DNA of 64,000 nt from NCBI GenBank assembly GCA_020747015.1, contig JAGTJM010000020.1:603215-667214 (forward strand), written 5' to 3'. How positions within the stretch are numbered: position 1 is the stretch's first letter; the number at the start of each line of letters is the position of its first letter. This document shows, piece by piece, positions 1-12,443 of this stretch. The notes under the pieces are model-generated. The model saw only the letters and a program-made list of their open reading frames with translations. It did not search any database and had not been told where the DNA came from. The position numbers and the translations under genes were made by a program. Source of the stretch: Pyrenochaeta sp. MPI-SDFR-AT-0127 (lineage: Eukaryota > Ascomycota > Dothideomycetes > Pleosporales > Cucurbitariaceae).

Positions 1-1900
1 ACCGTTTAGGGGGGATGCTACACCGGAAGATGGCAACAGTGCGAAGGTCAAAGAAAGTAAAGACATTAGTTTTGTAAAGCAGAGGGCAAGCTTCTGCATA
101 TCTGGCTGATGTTAGTCTATTGACATGGTGCATTGGAGTGGCAATTATGCATACATCTGTTTACATGACACTAACAAGTCGCAAAGATTATAGTCTGCTA
201 GCTTCTTCGTCGTCGGTAGGCTTCCATACGTATACATCCACGACGATGCCCGGAGGCCAGGCCTTTCTGCCTCCCATTCACGCCAGTACTCTGTGTCGCA
301 AAGTGTATGTCTATTGAGAGTGCACTTATCAGTATGACATCTGCGTTGGATTGTCCAATATATATTTCAGACGCACTCAAGGAGGCTTGAGAGAGCATGC
401 ATACCCAAGGCGTCGGTATTTGGAGATTATGTGAACTCTCTGGTTACCGAGCGCATGCGACCAGATGTAGAGCCTTATCTCTAGAGGCAAGCGAGAGAGG
501 AGTATACTTGTCTTTTGAGAATATTGCGACTCTGAGTGGCGATGAAGCAACGGATTAATTATTAGCGGTGGTGGGGTAGCATCTATTCGATGGATAAGCT
601 ATAGTGATTTCGGTATATGTTGATGCTCTGCCTACCTTGGAAATCGTGGCGCTGGCGAGCTAGGGAATACTCTTTTATAGACGTAGTGGAGAACATGAGT
701 GCTAACGGGTAGACGTGGTTAGCGCATGGCGGAGGTCGATACAGATGTTTGCAATGCGAATGTGGTATGAATTAGTTCTTGAAAGCACGTCAAGATAGTC
801 CTTAAGGTCGGCGAATTATGGTGTATTCAATCTTTCTTGCAGCTCGGAATGGGGCATGGGAGATATGCTGCCTGATCTAGTCGCCAACAACGAGCTGAAA
901 AATTCCTCAACATCGTAAGCACTTGCATTCTGGTGAAGCCACATGAAACGCGAAAACGTACAAGCCACAGCAGTTTCACGAATAAGAAGTGGCTGATATA
1001 CCTGATTTGCGCTTGGCATGGAAACTTGTGATCCATTTGTTCGCCCACCCTGCAGACTCACAGTGTGCACAGCAGCCTAATGCGTTCCGATCATCACCTG
1101 AAACAATTTGCCATGCCGGTATATACTCGCCAAAGAGGTATGCCTTTTGACCACAGAAAAATATTAGAAACGTTCGACACACTGTGCGAGAGCACGTGAG
1201 TCAGTCGGAGTATCGGAGTCCGCCGTACCTGAATCAGCTAGCTGCGAGCCGCGATTTTATCGGCAGTTGCACAGTGATGTCAAAATAACAACTGCCGGCG
1301 ATACCAAGGTCCAGGACAGACCTCGCTATGGCCTTGCGCAAGGTTCAGCGGTTATGTGTACGAAGGCCGGCAGTTCAGAATAGTACACGAGAAGGAAGGC
1401 CATTATGTATGTGTTGGAGAGACGTGGATGAGAGTGTGAGTATGTGAGGGTTCCAGTATCGTGGTCGTATACTCCTTGGTATAGGCCAATAACAGCTAGG
1501 ATTGCATATCGACTGCATCGTGGTAGCCGAAAACTGAGGCGAATCATTCGAGGTGAACAGTCGGCTTCTTGAGGATTTCTTTGACCAAAATCTACCCCGC
1601 GCTTGCCCCCGGCGGAGGAGCGCAAGCCACCGACCCACCTCCAACGTCTCATGCTCACAAGTACAACTGCCGACACACATAATCTTGCCCCAACGTAACA
1701 CGATAGAAGAAATGCCGACGCCGATGCCAAATCGCGGCTCTATAGACGCGGAATTGTTACGTCTCAGACAGCCCAGGCCTATGGCGTTCTACATTTATAT
1801 GTGTATAACGCCCCGTCAGCACCAGATATGAAGAGCAGTGCTTAATCAGTTACCAATACCTGGACGCCGGATTGATATCGATTAATTTGAGTCAGGCACG
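1..1900. other. No recognisable gene
   Basis: About 1.9 kb upstream of the P450 gene. Only short unrelated open frames occur on both strands, with no family motif, no sensible splice-linked exons and no tRNA. The last part presumably holds the P450 promoter. Confidence 0.6.
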
Positions 1901-3591
1901 ATGCTTGGTAATGACATTCTTCCGCTGCTTGTGCAGTACTGGCCGCTTGTACTTGTTTCCGTCACTGCTGCTTATCTGCTGAACAACAAGTTCTGGAAGG
2001 GACTGAACAAGTACCCTGGGCATTGGTTAGCCGGATATACCAATTGGTGGAGATTCTGGGATGTGTCAAAAAGAAACCACCACTGGACCACGATCGCGCT
2101 GCATAGAGAGCATGGAGACGTTGTCCGGTTGGGACCTAATGTCCTCTCTTTTGCGGATCCAAAGGCTATCAAGGCTATCTATGGGTTGAACAAGGGCGTG
2201 TACAAGGTACGGTTATCCTCGATGAGTCTCCAATATGGGTAGTAAGGTAACTAACCTGCAACAGTCCGACTTCTACCCAGTACAAGGCGCTGTATCGAAA
2301 GGTCAACGTCTGCTCTCCCTTTTCTCCACCACCGATGAAGACTTCCACGCAAAATACCGCCGATGCGTTAATAACGCGTTCGCGATGAGCTCACTCGTCA
2401 ACTACGAACCTCTGGTCAGCTCCACGCTCACTTACTGGCTTGACAAGACGCAGGAGAGGTTTGCAAACACGGGCAAAAGCTGCAACTTCAGTCAATGGTT
2501 ACAGTTCTTTGCTTTTGATGTCATTGGAGACTTGACCTGGAGTAAGCGCTTGGGGTTTGTAGAAGGGAATGAAGATATCGACAACATCATTGGATTCTTG
2601 GGCAAGTTTTTCGACTACGTCGCACCTGTAAGTCTCCAATCTTCGAGACAGCTAAAGATTAAGTCTAACACGTGACATTCAGGTCGGCCAAATTCCCATC
2701 CTCGATCGTCTTCTTTGGAAGAACCCAATTACTCTCTTTGCTCAGCGAATAGGTCTTGATAAACGAGTTCATCCCGTGACTCTATTCGCACTCAATCGCT
2801 CCAACGAGCGTGCCGGTCAAGTCGAGAAGATTAAGCGGTACGGCCTTTCAGATGACGAAAGAGCTAATCCTCGCGGAATCGATCTCCTTTCCAAGTTCGC
2901 TCAAGCGAGCCATGACCACCCATTCATGGATGATAACCGCATCCTCTCAACATGTACATCAATGGTATTCGCCGGCTCAGAAACAACAGCCATCTCCCTT
3001 TCAGCGGTGTTTTACTTCCTAGTCAAGCATCCGCATGTTTACGCAAAATTGATGCAAGAGCTCGACAACGCTGTTGCAGACGGCATCATCGAATCACGCC
3101 CAGACAAGACTGTCTCATGGCCAGAAGCACAAAAGCTACCATATCTCGATGCCGTTGTTCAGGAGTCATTCCGCCTCCATCCCGCACCAGGCCTCATCCT
3201 CGAGCGCGTCGTCCCACCACAAGGCATGCAGATCCTCGGCGACTTCATCCCAGGCGGCACAATCGTTGGCTGCAACGCCTGGACCGTGCACCGACGACCC
3301 GAAGTTTTTGGCTTCGATGTCGACACATTCCGCCCTGAACGCTGGATCGAGGCAAGTCCCGAGAAGCTGAAGGAGATGAAAGGCACGATGCTGCAGTTTG
3401 GCGCCGGCGCCAGGACCTGCATTGGCAAGAATATTAGCTTACTGGAGATTTACAAGCTTGTACCGAGTTTCTTAAGACGGTTCGAGATTGAACTTGAGTA
3501 TCCTGGTGCGGAATGGAAAACGCACAATGCGTGGTTCGTGGGGCAGAAGGAGTTTAACACACGATTTAGGCCGAGGGCAAACTCTCCCTAG
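1901..3591 (+). CDS. Cytochrome P450 monooxygenase (pisatin-demethylase-like group)
   Basis: Heme-thiolate monooxygenase, expected to be anchored in the ER membrane and to act with NADPH-P450 reductase. Three exons (1901-2206, 2265-2627, 2683-3591) give 525 residues, normal for the family. The introns are 58 and 55 nt with GTACGG/CAG and GTAAGT/CAG ends. A hydrophobic N-terminal anchor is followed by the I-helix motif AGSETTA (about 320-326), the K-helix ExxR (E384, R387) and the heme-binding loop FGAGARTCIG with Cys ligand near 469. The heme-loop context resembles fungal pisatin demethylase and benzoate hydroxylase type P450s, but the substrate cannot be read from sequence. No polyketide, peptide or terpene synthase lies beside it, so there is no sign of a biosynthetic cluster. 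Confidence 0.93.
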
Positions 3592-3830
3592 ATTTGAGCG
3601 ACTAGATAATATATTCCTTGCAACTTCAAATCCACCTCCAATGTTCGACCTATTTGTGAATCTGGTACATCGTGCTGTGTATTGAGTCTTGATATTCTCG
3701 CACTAAGCTGCGAGTAGCCCTGAGAAGTGCGACATTGGCTTAGATACTTCATATCGGCAATATATCTGTTCAACACTTGAGGTACCTCGATTGATGGGCG
3801 GCCAAATATGTTCATGAAGAGATCCAGCAC

Positions 3831-5585
3831 CTACTCAGCCCTCCTCCTCTGCATACCCGTCTTGCGCTTGCCCAGCACATCCCTGCCCTCCTCAATACTT
3901 AACAGCGCCTCTCTCTTCTTCTCGGTCACAGGCTTCAACGCATCCCTCACAACCCTGCCCTCAATACTGACACCCTCCTCTTCAAACTCCTCCATCTTCT
4001 TGCCTACCCTCGTCTCAATCGCCAGAATCAGCTCGACATCTCTCTGCCCTATGAACGTGATACTGGTACCCACACGTCCGGCACGCGCCGTACGACCAAC
4101 GCGGTGGATGTAGTCGTCTGGATCGCGGGGAACATCGAAATTGATTACGAGCCCCACTTCAGGAATATCGAGACCTCGGGCTGCGACGTCTGTGGCAACT
4201 AGGATTCTAGCAGCCTGCGCACGAAAGCGCGCAAGGTTGCCGACGCGATCGGATTGTTTGAGGCCGGAGTGCAGGGCAGTGACACGGTGTGCGAGTAAAC
4301 GTAGCATGTATTCGAGCAATGTGGCTGTTTTGGTGCGATTGCAGAATATAATGACCGATTTTGTGAGGTTCTCAGGAGTGCTGAGAAGGACATGCAGGTA
4401 GCATTCTTTGTGCGTGACGGGTGTTTGAAGATACTTCTGCTGCAACTTTGGCGGGATCGCGAGGGTTTCAGTGTCAACCTCGCAAACAAAGATTGGGAGC
4501 CGTCCAGGTCTCGGTTGTTCTTTCAGCGCTAAAACTTCTGGCGTTACCGTCGCTGTGAATAACAATGTCTGCCTTTTCTCTTTGGGTGGGATCACAGATA
4601 GACATGTCTCCAGGTCTGGTAACATGGATCCTTTTCCCGGTGCGAGTAAGCGATCTGCTTCATCGAAGACGACGAATCGGACGCGACGGAGTCCACAAAT
4701 CGTGTCCTCTCCAGATGTCTTGATATGCTCTGCCAAACGGCCTGGCGTCGCAATAACGAGGTGCGGGCGCGAGGCTAGGGCGATGGCTTGCTCGCGTTGG
4801 TCGGCACCACCAGTAATAAGGATGGGTTTCATGGATTGTGGAGCGGAGATGGCTTTTATTTGCTCGTAGATTTGAATTGCAAGCTCGCGCGTTGGTCTGA
4901 ATTGGTCGTCAGTGTATTAGAAGACATACGCAAGAGTGCATTTGAGCGGGAAGTGGGATATGGCTTTGTGGTGATGTCTGCGCATAGTGCGTTGGGTAGC
5001 TTTGAAGAGCATAATAGCTACTTGACTGCAATTTGATCATGTAGTGAGGCTAATCATACCCTTCTAGCGCACATAATCTCACAAAACAATCTATGGTTTG
5101 GTGTGTACTCACGTGATAATAAGGGCGAATATGCCGCAAGGATCTTCAGCCCACTTCTGTAGAATGGGCACTGAGAAGGCCACAGTCTTGCCCGTACCAG
5201 TACGAGAGCCACCAATACAGTCTCTGCCTTTCAAAATCTCTGGGATACAGGCCTTTTGAATACCAGTAGGCTTCTTGATCTCCATTGAGGATAACGAAGC
5301 GACAAGCCATGGGGCAACATTGATGGAGGCAAAACTCAAATGCTCCTGGGAGCTCATAGCTATGGGCATAGTATTTGAGCCCCCATTTTCAGTAGCAGTT
5401 GATGTGCTGGCCTTCTTCGCTTTGATTCTCGAGATTGTTGACACCGCCCGTGATGTTGCAGGTTCGATGTCGGATTGGGACTTGTCTTCGTCTGCGGGTG
5501 AGAGTCTCCTCCTCTTTCTTGCCCCCAATTGAGCCTGTAAAATATCCTGGTCTGAGGACCCAGAGTCACTGTACGTAGTCGCCAT
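3831..5585 (-). CDS. DBP8: DEAD-box ATP-dependent RNA helicase Dbp8
   Basis: Nucleolar DEAD-box helicase; in yeast Dbp8 acts in 18S rRNA maturation and 40S biogenesis. Two exons on the minus strand (5585-5113 and 4896-3831) flank a 216-nt intron, GTGAGT/CAG. The join restores the PTREL motif exactly and gives 512 residues. Visible motifs are a Q-motif region near 85-110, Walker A SRTGTGKT (127-134), PTREL (159-163), DEAD (236-239), TAT in place of SAT (272-274) and HRVGRTARAGR (422-432). The GGSRTGTGKT context, FTATVT motif and QRDVELILAIE tail segment are typical of Dbp8 rather than other DEAD-box proteins. The intron is longer than most in the window. Confidence 0.93.
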
Positions 5586-5896
5586 GATGAATGTGCAGTC
5601 GATTTCTTGTGACTTGGTATGAGGTTGAAGATGTTTCCCCGAAATTTTGTGCAGGGATGTGAGGCGCTAGCGTTATCGATAAGCACAAAATTCACCGAAA
5701 CCATCCCAAGGCAACTTGAAACTCTTCACAGCAGACAGCAAGAATTATAATCATTGCATACCTTTAGCGCTGAAGTCGTCCAGGCTCGCTTCAGCCAATC
5801 GGTTCTAATGAGCGGGATTGCTTACAGCATAAGGGTGCACTCACCAAAACGAAGGTGACTTTCGCGGATTCAAACCGGCCGGCGCAATTTATGCTG
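5586..5896. other. Intergenic region between DBP8 and the SET gene
   Basis: Short gap upstream of DBP8 and downstream of the SET-domain gene. No gene or structured element was recognised. Confidence 0.6.
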
Positions 5897-7854
5897 CTAT
5901 CTACCATCTCGTCTGTACCTACAGCAGGTCTCGCCACAAAGGCATGCCTTGTCTAAGCCAGCCCAATACTTATCGCCATAATCGACGGTTATTTCTGAAC
6001 CCGCCTCCACACCTTTGCTGACCAGAATCACCCGCTGTGTGTCTAGCCACACGAATGTAGATGCTTGTGCGTTCGCTTTGCAACTGTGATTTGCGAAGCG
6101 GGTATAGTTACCTATCCTCCCTTGCCAAATCTGGTAGCTTGCTAGTGGTGTGGAGCTATCCATGACATCGAGGTGTCTGACGCCTTTAGTTACCAGGCCA
6201 ACAAGCTCGCCAATTGCACCCCCTCGCTCGAATGATGTCAAAGCCAACAGTCCATTGTTCTTACCATCTGGTGTACGATAAACTTGGACTGGCGAAGGTT
6301 TTCGCTTTACACAACCAAATAGCGAAGGAAAGCAAAAGCATGAGTTCACCTTGGTATCATCCGATTGCTGCTTTCCGCAAAGTGTACACATATATATGCC
6401 ACTCGTCTTGGTGACACTATTAGGCTGTGGCGTCCACCGAGGGTCTTCACACCCCCACACCGACTCATCAATGACAGATTCTTCGATATGCTCAAAGGCA
6501 AAGTAAGGGTCCTGGAGTTCGTAGGTCTGCCGTAGAGGTACAGGATCCGACCCATCTTCAAACACTACCCATTCATGTGGGTGGCCAGGGTATTGAGGTG
6601 TTGGAGACTCTCCAACAACTGCTAACAACTTTCGCCAGTGAGGATGTAACGTATCTGCTGCAACCTCCAATCTCTTTCGAATGTTCCGTAAACGCCGCAT
6701 AGCGTCGTTGTCAAAGCCAACGCGGTATTTGCAGAAGCGGTAAATACCCATACCTGAAAAAACAAGAGCAGCCCAGCCTGCCCCATCTTTTACTTCTTTG
6801 TACCCTCGCCATACCGCCATTTTATTCCGCAGCTCTTTCTCAGACCACCCAAAGTCTTGACATGCTTCCATGAAGACCGCCTTTCTGTGCTTGGTTGCAG
6901 AAAGCTCAAGCATTGTAGATGCGCGCAGCTGGACTTGGTCTTCAAACAGTTCAGTCCATCGCGCCTGCACGATCATTTCTATGGAGCGGCAAACGCGACT
7001 TGCTTGCGTGACCTTGCGGCAAAACACATTCATTTGGCTGAAAGAATTGCATGTTGCAATGGCTGCCGTACTGAGAACGTCTATAGCCACTGGACCTGCC
7101 TCTGTGTGACGGACTACGTTTGTGGTGTCAGTTGGAGACGCTTGGAATTGCTCAAAGATTATTTTTGGATCCAAATTGATGGATCCATGGACTTGCTCCC
7201 AAATGCCGATGATTAGCTTGTCTAGCGTTGATGGCTGGAAGACAAACTTGTCGGACGCCACTTTCTTCCTTTTTGGAAAACTTCTGGCATCAACCTGCAT
7301 CTGACGCTGATGCTCACTGAGATCTTCTTGAATGGTCTGGTTTTGCGACATTCTCAAGCCACCAGTACCTTTCCGACGAGAATTACTGGACAGCTTGTCC
7401 ACACTCGATTCTCGTCCTTCACTTGGCTCCGGAATACCATGAGTCAGCGGCTTCTCTGTTGGCGACACCATTTCGAAACTCTGATGGGCCACTGTAGGGC
7501 TTCGTGACTGCAAAGGAGTCAAAATCCCTGTCAGATCCAATGTTCTCTAGGCACGCGTCAGCTTATGTCCCTGTTTTGATATTAAAGGTGACTAAATGGT
7601 ACTAAAGGCTAATGTGATATGGACGGGACAGGCAAGTAAGTGTTTGAGCATACCGAAGCGACCCGATCCGATCGTGGCCTTGATCCATTAATGGGGCCTG
7701 CATCTTCTAGAAAAGCTTCAATCCGAAGTATGGGGCGGTTGAGACTATCCAGCTGAGGCCATGCAAGGTTGATGTTGGATCTTGCAAGATGTTCTTGTAT
7801 GGCTCGCTCGATGCACTCTGATAGCCCATCGATACCATCAAGGGCATTCATCAT
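5897..7854 (-). CDS. SET-domain protein (putative lysine methyltransferase)
   Basis: Two exons on the minus strand, 7854-7654 and 7546-5897, joined by a 107-nt intron (GTATGC...GCTGAC...CTAG, phase 0), give 616 residues. The large second exon alone starts at TTG, so the upstream ATG exon is needed. The C-terminal ~120 residues form a SET domain. It has the cofactor/catalytic motif FANHSC (NHSC near 552-555), a VDYGDKYW motif near 588-595 and a compact post-SET cysteine cluster CLCGETCC. Just before it is a cysteine-rich segment (CTLCGK...CFCF..C), possibly a zinc-binding pre-SET-like part. SET proteins transfer methyl groups from S-adenosylmethionine to lysine; whether this one targets histones is unknown. 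The N-terminal ~480 residues match nothing I recognise. Confidence 0.8.
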
Positions 7855-9116
7855 AGTGGTGTGTCCAAATCGAGCTTGCTAGGGTAAGCCAAGCTCTTGG
7901 ACGTGTCAGTGCTGTTGGACAACCGTGTGCAAACGGATGATCGACGATGGGTGCGGGATGGTTGAGGTCCACCAAGCAACGACTCGAGCCATCCGAAACG
8001 TGCGCTTGACTTTTGACGAATGGAACTGAGCGGATGGGACCAATAGGCCGCCTTGTCCGAGTACTGCAATACGGCACTAAAATCTTCAGCTGGCAGCGAA
8101 GGACATGGCGGAATGACGGAAGAGAGTGCTTCGAGTGAGTGGTCGGTCAACCCTCGCCGATGCCCAAATCGGACCGTTAGGATGCAAATTGATTCGGTCT
8201 CTAATGCTTGTCACCGCGGGTTTCCTTGAGAGGAATGCGGAGCGCAGCACACATAGGACGTGGGGGGGAAATCTGGTCCCACCGTTGCAATACGGACACC
8301 CAAATGTTTATGGTCTTGTCCCAATAGCCTTGGCTGCAGTCACATGGCAAACTTGACCTGATCTAGCATTGAGCTTTGTCGCTAACATCGCGTCATGCGA
8401 GTTCACCATCAAGAAAGTAAACATATCCAGGAATTAAACTACAGCCAAACATTTAAACTAATATTAAAAACCTCAAAGATTTCCGATGAATTGATGATGT
8501 ACATATAGGCAGTCGACGTTGGGCTTTCGTATTGCTGCATTTGCTGCTGACTCGGCTACGAAGATTCTGCCCGGGCAAACAAGAAAGCCAAACAAGCGGG
8601 CAAAATCAGGGTGGCACTAGCCGAAAGTGTACTTAGTCCCACCCACCATCATCTTCAGACGTCACTTTCGAGACCTCATATATACACCAATTCATGTTAG
8701 ACGACACTCTGTACATGAGTAAGAATAGTCCTATCCAATAGCTCCAAGTCTTCGCACAAAGTACTCGCAATCCGCCTTTTATCTTTCATAACCTACGTCC
8801 ATCAACTTCCAGTCGTATTTCATTCGCAATGATTTTGAGCATCTTTTGGTACCCACAATTGCCAAGTGGCGCTAGAGATGAATATCTTGCATGAGGGCGA
8901 CAGCGCTACAATCTTATCCATATTCTACGTTGACTGATATAAAGGTCTAGTGCCTCAGGATCTAATCATGATTACGCCATGTCACTGTTGCCACTTTTTT
9001 ATGCGTCCCAAGTCTACAAATTGCTCACTTATCCTACTTTATAAGTGCATGTTTCGTAGTTGTTCTCTCCTTAGTGAGCACAGTACATTTGCATACGTTG
9101 TCATTTGCAAGACAGT
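7855..9116. other. Divergent intergenic region, SET gene / BOR1
   Basis: Shared upstream region of two divergently transcribed genes. A 99-codon minus-strand open frame at 7851-8150 ends just inside the SET gene in another frame. I could not join it by a credible donor, so it is not annotated as an exon. Confidence 0.5.
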
Positions 9117-11128
9117 ATGTCTAGTGCAAGAGCTAATGGACTGGAAAGAGTTGCAACGACAGAATCGTACACTTTTCAGAACCAGAGAGGATGGCGGCAG
9201 TATCGCATATTGAGACCTGGGCGAGGCATGTACCATGATGTCAAGAGAAGACTCCCTTACTACTGGAGCGATATTCGGGATGCGTTGACTTACCGCGCAT
9301 TTGCCAGCACGATACGAATGTATTTCGTCAAGTGAGTGTTACTCCTCAGATCACAGTACCTCCAACTGACCGTTTAGTGTTCTACCAGCGATTGCTTTCA
9401 CACTTGACATGTACCGTCGGACGGGCGAGTTCTTCGGTGTCAACGAAGCCCTCTTCGCATCGGCTCTGGCAGCCATGGTATTCAGTCTGCTCTCATGCCA
9501 GCCACTCACAATTGTCGGCGTTACTGGCCTCATTGCATTGTTCAATTACACCATCTACGACATCATCACCATTTACGATCCTGCCATATACGGGCAGTTC
9601 ACCGCATGGGTTGGTATCTGGGCTGCGATATTTCACTGGATTGTGAGCTTTGGGAATCTTTGCGATTACATGGCGTATGTCACGGACTTTTCAAGCGAAA
9701 CATTTGGCATGTATGTGGGAATCATCTATTGCAGTACGTATTTATACTGGGTAATCAAGCTGGAATGGTGTTATTGACAAGAGAACAGTCAAAGGTGTAG
9801 AAGAGCTCGTCTACCTCTTCGAAGCTTCCGATTTCGCCGGTGGCTATCTTTCCATTGTGATCGCAATCCTTTATTTCGGCTCCGTATACGGTCTAGAGAA
9901 GCTCGGTGGTAGCACTCTTTGGAATCCAGGAGTACGCGGCATCCTTGCGGACTACTCTTTCGTCTTTCCCACTTTGTTTTGGGTTGGCTTCTCACACTTT
10001 CCCGGGCGATTATCGAATACAGGGGTCTACCGTGTACCTATTGTGGGCGCGTTTGAACCAACGCAGCAGCGAAACTGGGTGATCGACTTTTGGAACTTGG
10101 ACGTGAAATGGGTCTTCGTAGCTGTCCCATTTGGATTTCTAATGATGTTGCTTTTTTACTACGATCACGTAAGTCTTTAGGCTAAGGGCCATACATTCCT
10201 TTGCAATTTTACTGACATTTGGCCCAGAATGTGTCCTCTCTCACAGCACAAGCTCGACAGTTTCCTCTCAAGAAGCCCGCCGGCTTCCACTGGGACTTTT
10301 TTCTCCTTGGATGTACATGCTTTGTTGGTGGTGTCATTGGACTGCCGTTGCCCAATGGCCTTGTACCACAAGCGCCGGTACATACGGATTCCTTGACAAT
10401 ATACGAAACTCGGCTTGATGTTACAGCAACGAAAGATGGTGATGAGATCCGGAAGCCAATTGTGGAAGCTACAGCTGTGGTGGAACAGCGTGTTAGTCAC
10501 TTCCTGATGGGTATGGCGATCTGGGGGACGATGACAGGACCCTTGTTGAGAGTTTTGCATACTATGCCTGCAGCGGTATTTGCTGGAGTGTTTTTCGTCG
10601 TTGGTGTAAGTCCTATCAGTCCATACACTTTTCTCATTTCTCTCCTCGTGTATTGACTTGTCAAAGTGGGGGTCTATCGAGAGCAATGGTATTCTTAAGA
10701 AGTTCTGGTACTTGAACTCCGAACGCCGGTTCCTCAAAGCTGAAGATCCTCTCAACACCATATCACGCAAGAAAATTGCTCTCTTTATCAGTATTCAGAT
10801 GCTAGGCGTTGCATGCACCGTCGCCATTTCGCAGACTATCGCCGCGATTGGATTCCCAGTTCTCATCATCGCACTCATCCCTCTGCGTACTTTTCTGATG
10901 CCTAAATGGTTTACGGAGCAGGAGTTGAATGTGTTGGACAACTTGACGGCGGATAACCCAACAGTGCTAGTCAGCTTTGGAGGAACACCAGCGGGCATGC
11001 AAGCAGGTAGCAATGGACAGGAAGATGTGGAAGACGTTGAACGAGGCTCGAAGGTAGAAAGGAGGGGATCAAGGAGTAGCAGGAGTCGAAGTGCTGCACG
11101 TCAGCGTGCCGGGAGCATCACTAGATAA
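9117..11128 (+). CDS. BOR1: Borate/bicarbonate-type anion transporter (SLC4 family, Bor1-like)
   Basis: Plasma-membrane anion transporter of the SLC4 family; yeast Bor1 exports borate. Five exons (9117-9331, 9378-9733, 9789-10168, 10228-10605, 10667-11128) with four introns of 46-61 nt give 596 residues, close to yeast Bor1 (576). The ATG at 9117 (MSSARANG) is preferred to an upstream TTG. The N-terminal part has the conserved family stretch with FFGVNEALFASALAAM, QPLTIVGVTG and FNYTIYDI. Later segments carry DFWNLDVKWVFVAVPFG, FHWDFFLLG and GLPLPNGLVPQAPVH. There are roughly a dozen hydrophobic segments. The last ~60 residues form a polar, Arg/Ser-rich cytosolic tail, a plausible regulatory region. 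Confidence 0.93.
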
Positions 11129-11345
11129 GAACTTCGTATCACTCTGCCGAAAGCCTATTCTCGGGGTCATTGATTTCGAATTTACTCGTGTGTGACGACC
11201 GTAACGATTCAAAATGCATATATATATCATCGGCGAGGATCGCGCCCTGAAGGTTTCTATATGATATACATGGATTGAATTAAAGATTTCATCTGTCTCA
11301 TGACACTTTTGTTGGTCAGCATTACCCAAATCTAAGCTTGAGGGT

Positions 11346-12443
11346 TTACATAACGTTCTCACATCCCTTTCCTCTACAACGCAATATTATGCCCTCCCCA
11401 TCAACAGTCATCCAGCCATCCTCATCGTCCCTGACTCTTTGCTCGATATTTTCAATAGCTAAGCATCCCCAACTCTCAGGGAGCTCGACCGCTACTGCTA
11501 AACAGATTGAGCCCTCACCGTGTGGGTCATGGTCCTCCTCCACACTTTTGTCTGTTAAGCTGGTCTTAAGCTCCAGACACCAGGTCTTTCTACCTGCGTC
11601 TGCCGTCCAAAAGGGAGTCATGTTGTAGAGTTTTGTGACGCCAAACATATCCTTCTCGGTGGTGAATAGGGTCGCCAGGCTTGTATGCAGGTGGCTGTGC
11701 CAGTGGAGCGTAACGGTGGTTGCAGTCAATTGCCACTCCTTACAAATCTTCTGCCTCACCAGTGCATTGCAAGCTTTCTTACCCATGATGCGAGCAAAGG
11801 CCCATTGGTCGCCTTGTAGCTCTTGATCCAGAAAAACATTGACTGAGCAACCTTGCCTAGTCGTTGCTTGCACAGCATCGGCGAACTCGGCAGCAGTCCG
11901 CTCGAACTTTCGCATATCAGGCAGTGACATCGACGGTACGATACTGATAATGCGGTCATGCATTGCTGGCACGTCGTGACCTTCGAAAACACGATTTAGG
12001 CGCTCATTGACATGCTCAGATGCTGAGCTTGCTATATGTTGTAATTGATTTCGGAGGGTAGGCCAATTGACTGAATTGGCATGCCGTTGAAATGTCTCGT
12101 TAATGGAAGAAGCTGTTATCTTTGGATGCATCAATGCAGATAAAGTTTCCGAGCTTACTGTCCCATTTCGATCCGAAGGGTACATGTATGAGTGTTTGGG
12201 AAAGGTATCGATATCGAAGGAAGTGCAATGGCTGTGTGACAGGTTCGAGTCCACAGAATGAGCAGATGAAGTTGAGCAGGCATTAGTGGGTGTTGATACA
12301 GTCAATATCTCCCATGATATGTCATCGCCAAATTCTTCTGTGATTAAAGATGTCAATATCGCAAACGATGCAGAATCAGCAATCCGGGGCTTAGGTGGTG
12401 GTGTATTTTGTGTACTCCATACGGCGCGCATGAAAGAGAGCAT
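11346..12443 (-). CDS. Protein of unknown function, 365 aa
   Basis: Single uninterrupted minus-strand frame beginning at ATG 12443, 365 codons, well above random length here. It is convergent with BOR1 (217 bp between the stops). No family is recognised. The N-terminal half is Ser/Thr-rich and polar. The C-terminal half (about 150-365) looks globular, with evenly spaced aromatics and a run containing KLYNMTPFWTADAG. There is no signal peptide or membrane segment. Codon use looks like its neighbours. Confidence 0.6.
   Translation of the reverse strand: MLSFMRAVWSTQNTPPPKPRIADSASFAILTSLITEEFGDDISWEILTVSTPTNACSTSSAHSVDSNLSHSHCTSFDIDTFPKHSYMYPSDRNGTVSSETLSALMHPKITASSINETFQRHANSVNWPTLRNQLQHIASSASEHVNERLNRVFEGHDVPAMHDRIISIVPSMSLPDMRKFERTAAEFADAVQATTRQGCSVNVFLDQELQGDQWAFARIMGKKACNALVRQKICKEWQLTATTVTLHWHSHLHTSLATLFTTEKDMFGVTKLYNMTPFWTADAGRKTWCLELKTSLTDKSVEEDHDPHGEGSICLAVAVELPESWGCLAIENIEQRVRDDEDGWMTVDGEGIILRCRGKGCENVM

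Noticed and set aside
7851..8150. 99-codon minus-strand frame just upstream of the SET gene
   Set aside because: It could be an N-terminal exon (an acceptor CCCTAG lies at the right place), but no plausible GT donor of matching phase was found, and the SET gene has its own ATG.
12241..12252. Sequence GGTTCGAGTCC, a perfect B-box match
   Set aside because: It lies inside the coding frame of the 11346-12443 gene, with no A box or cloverleaf around it.
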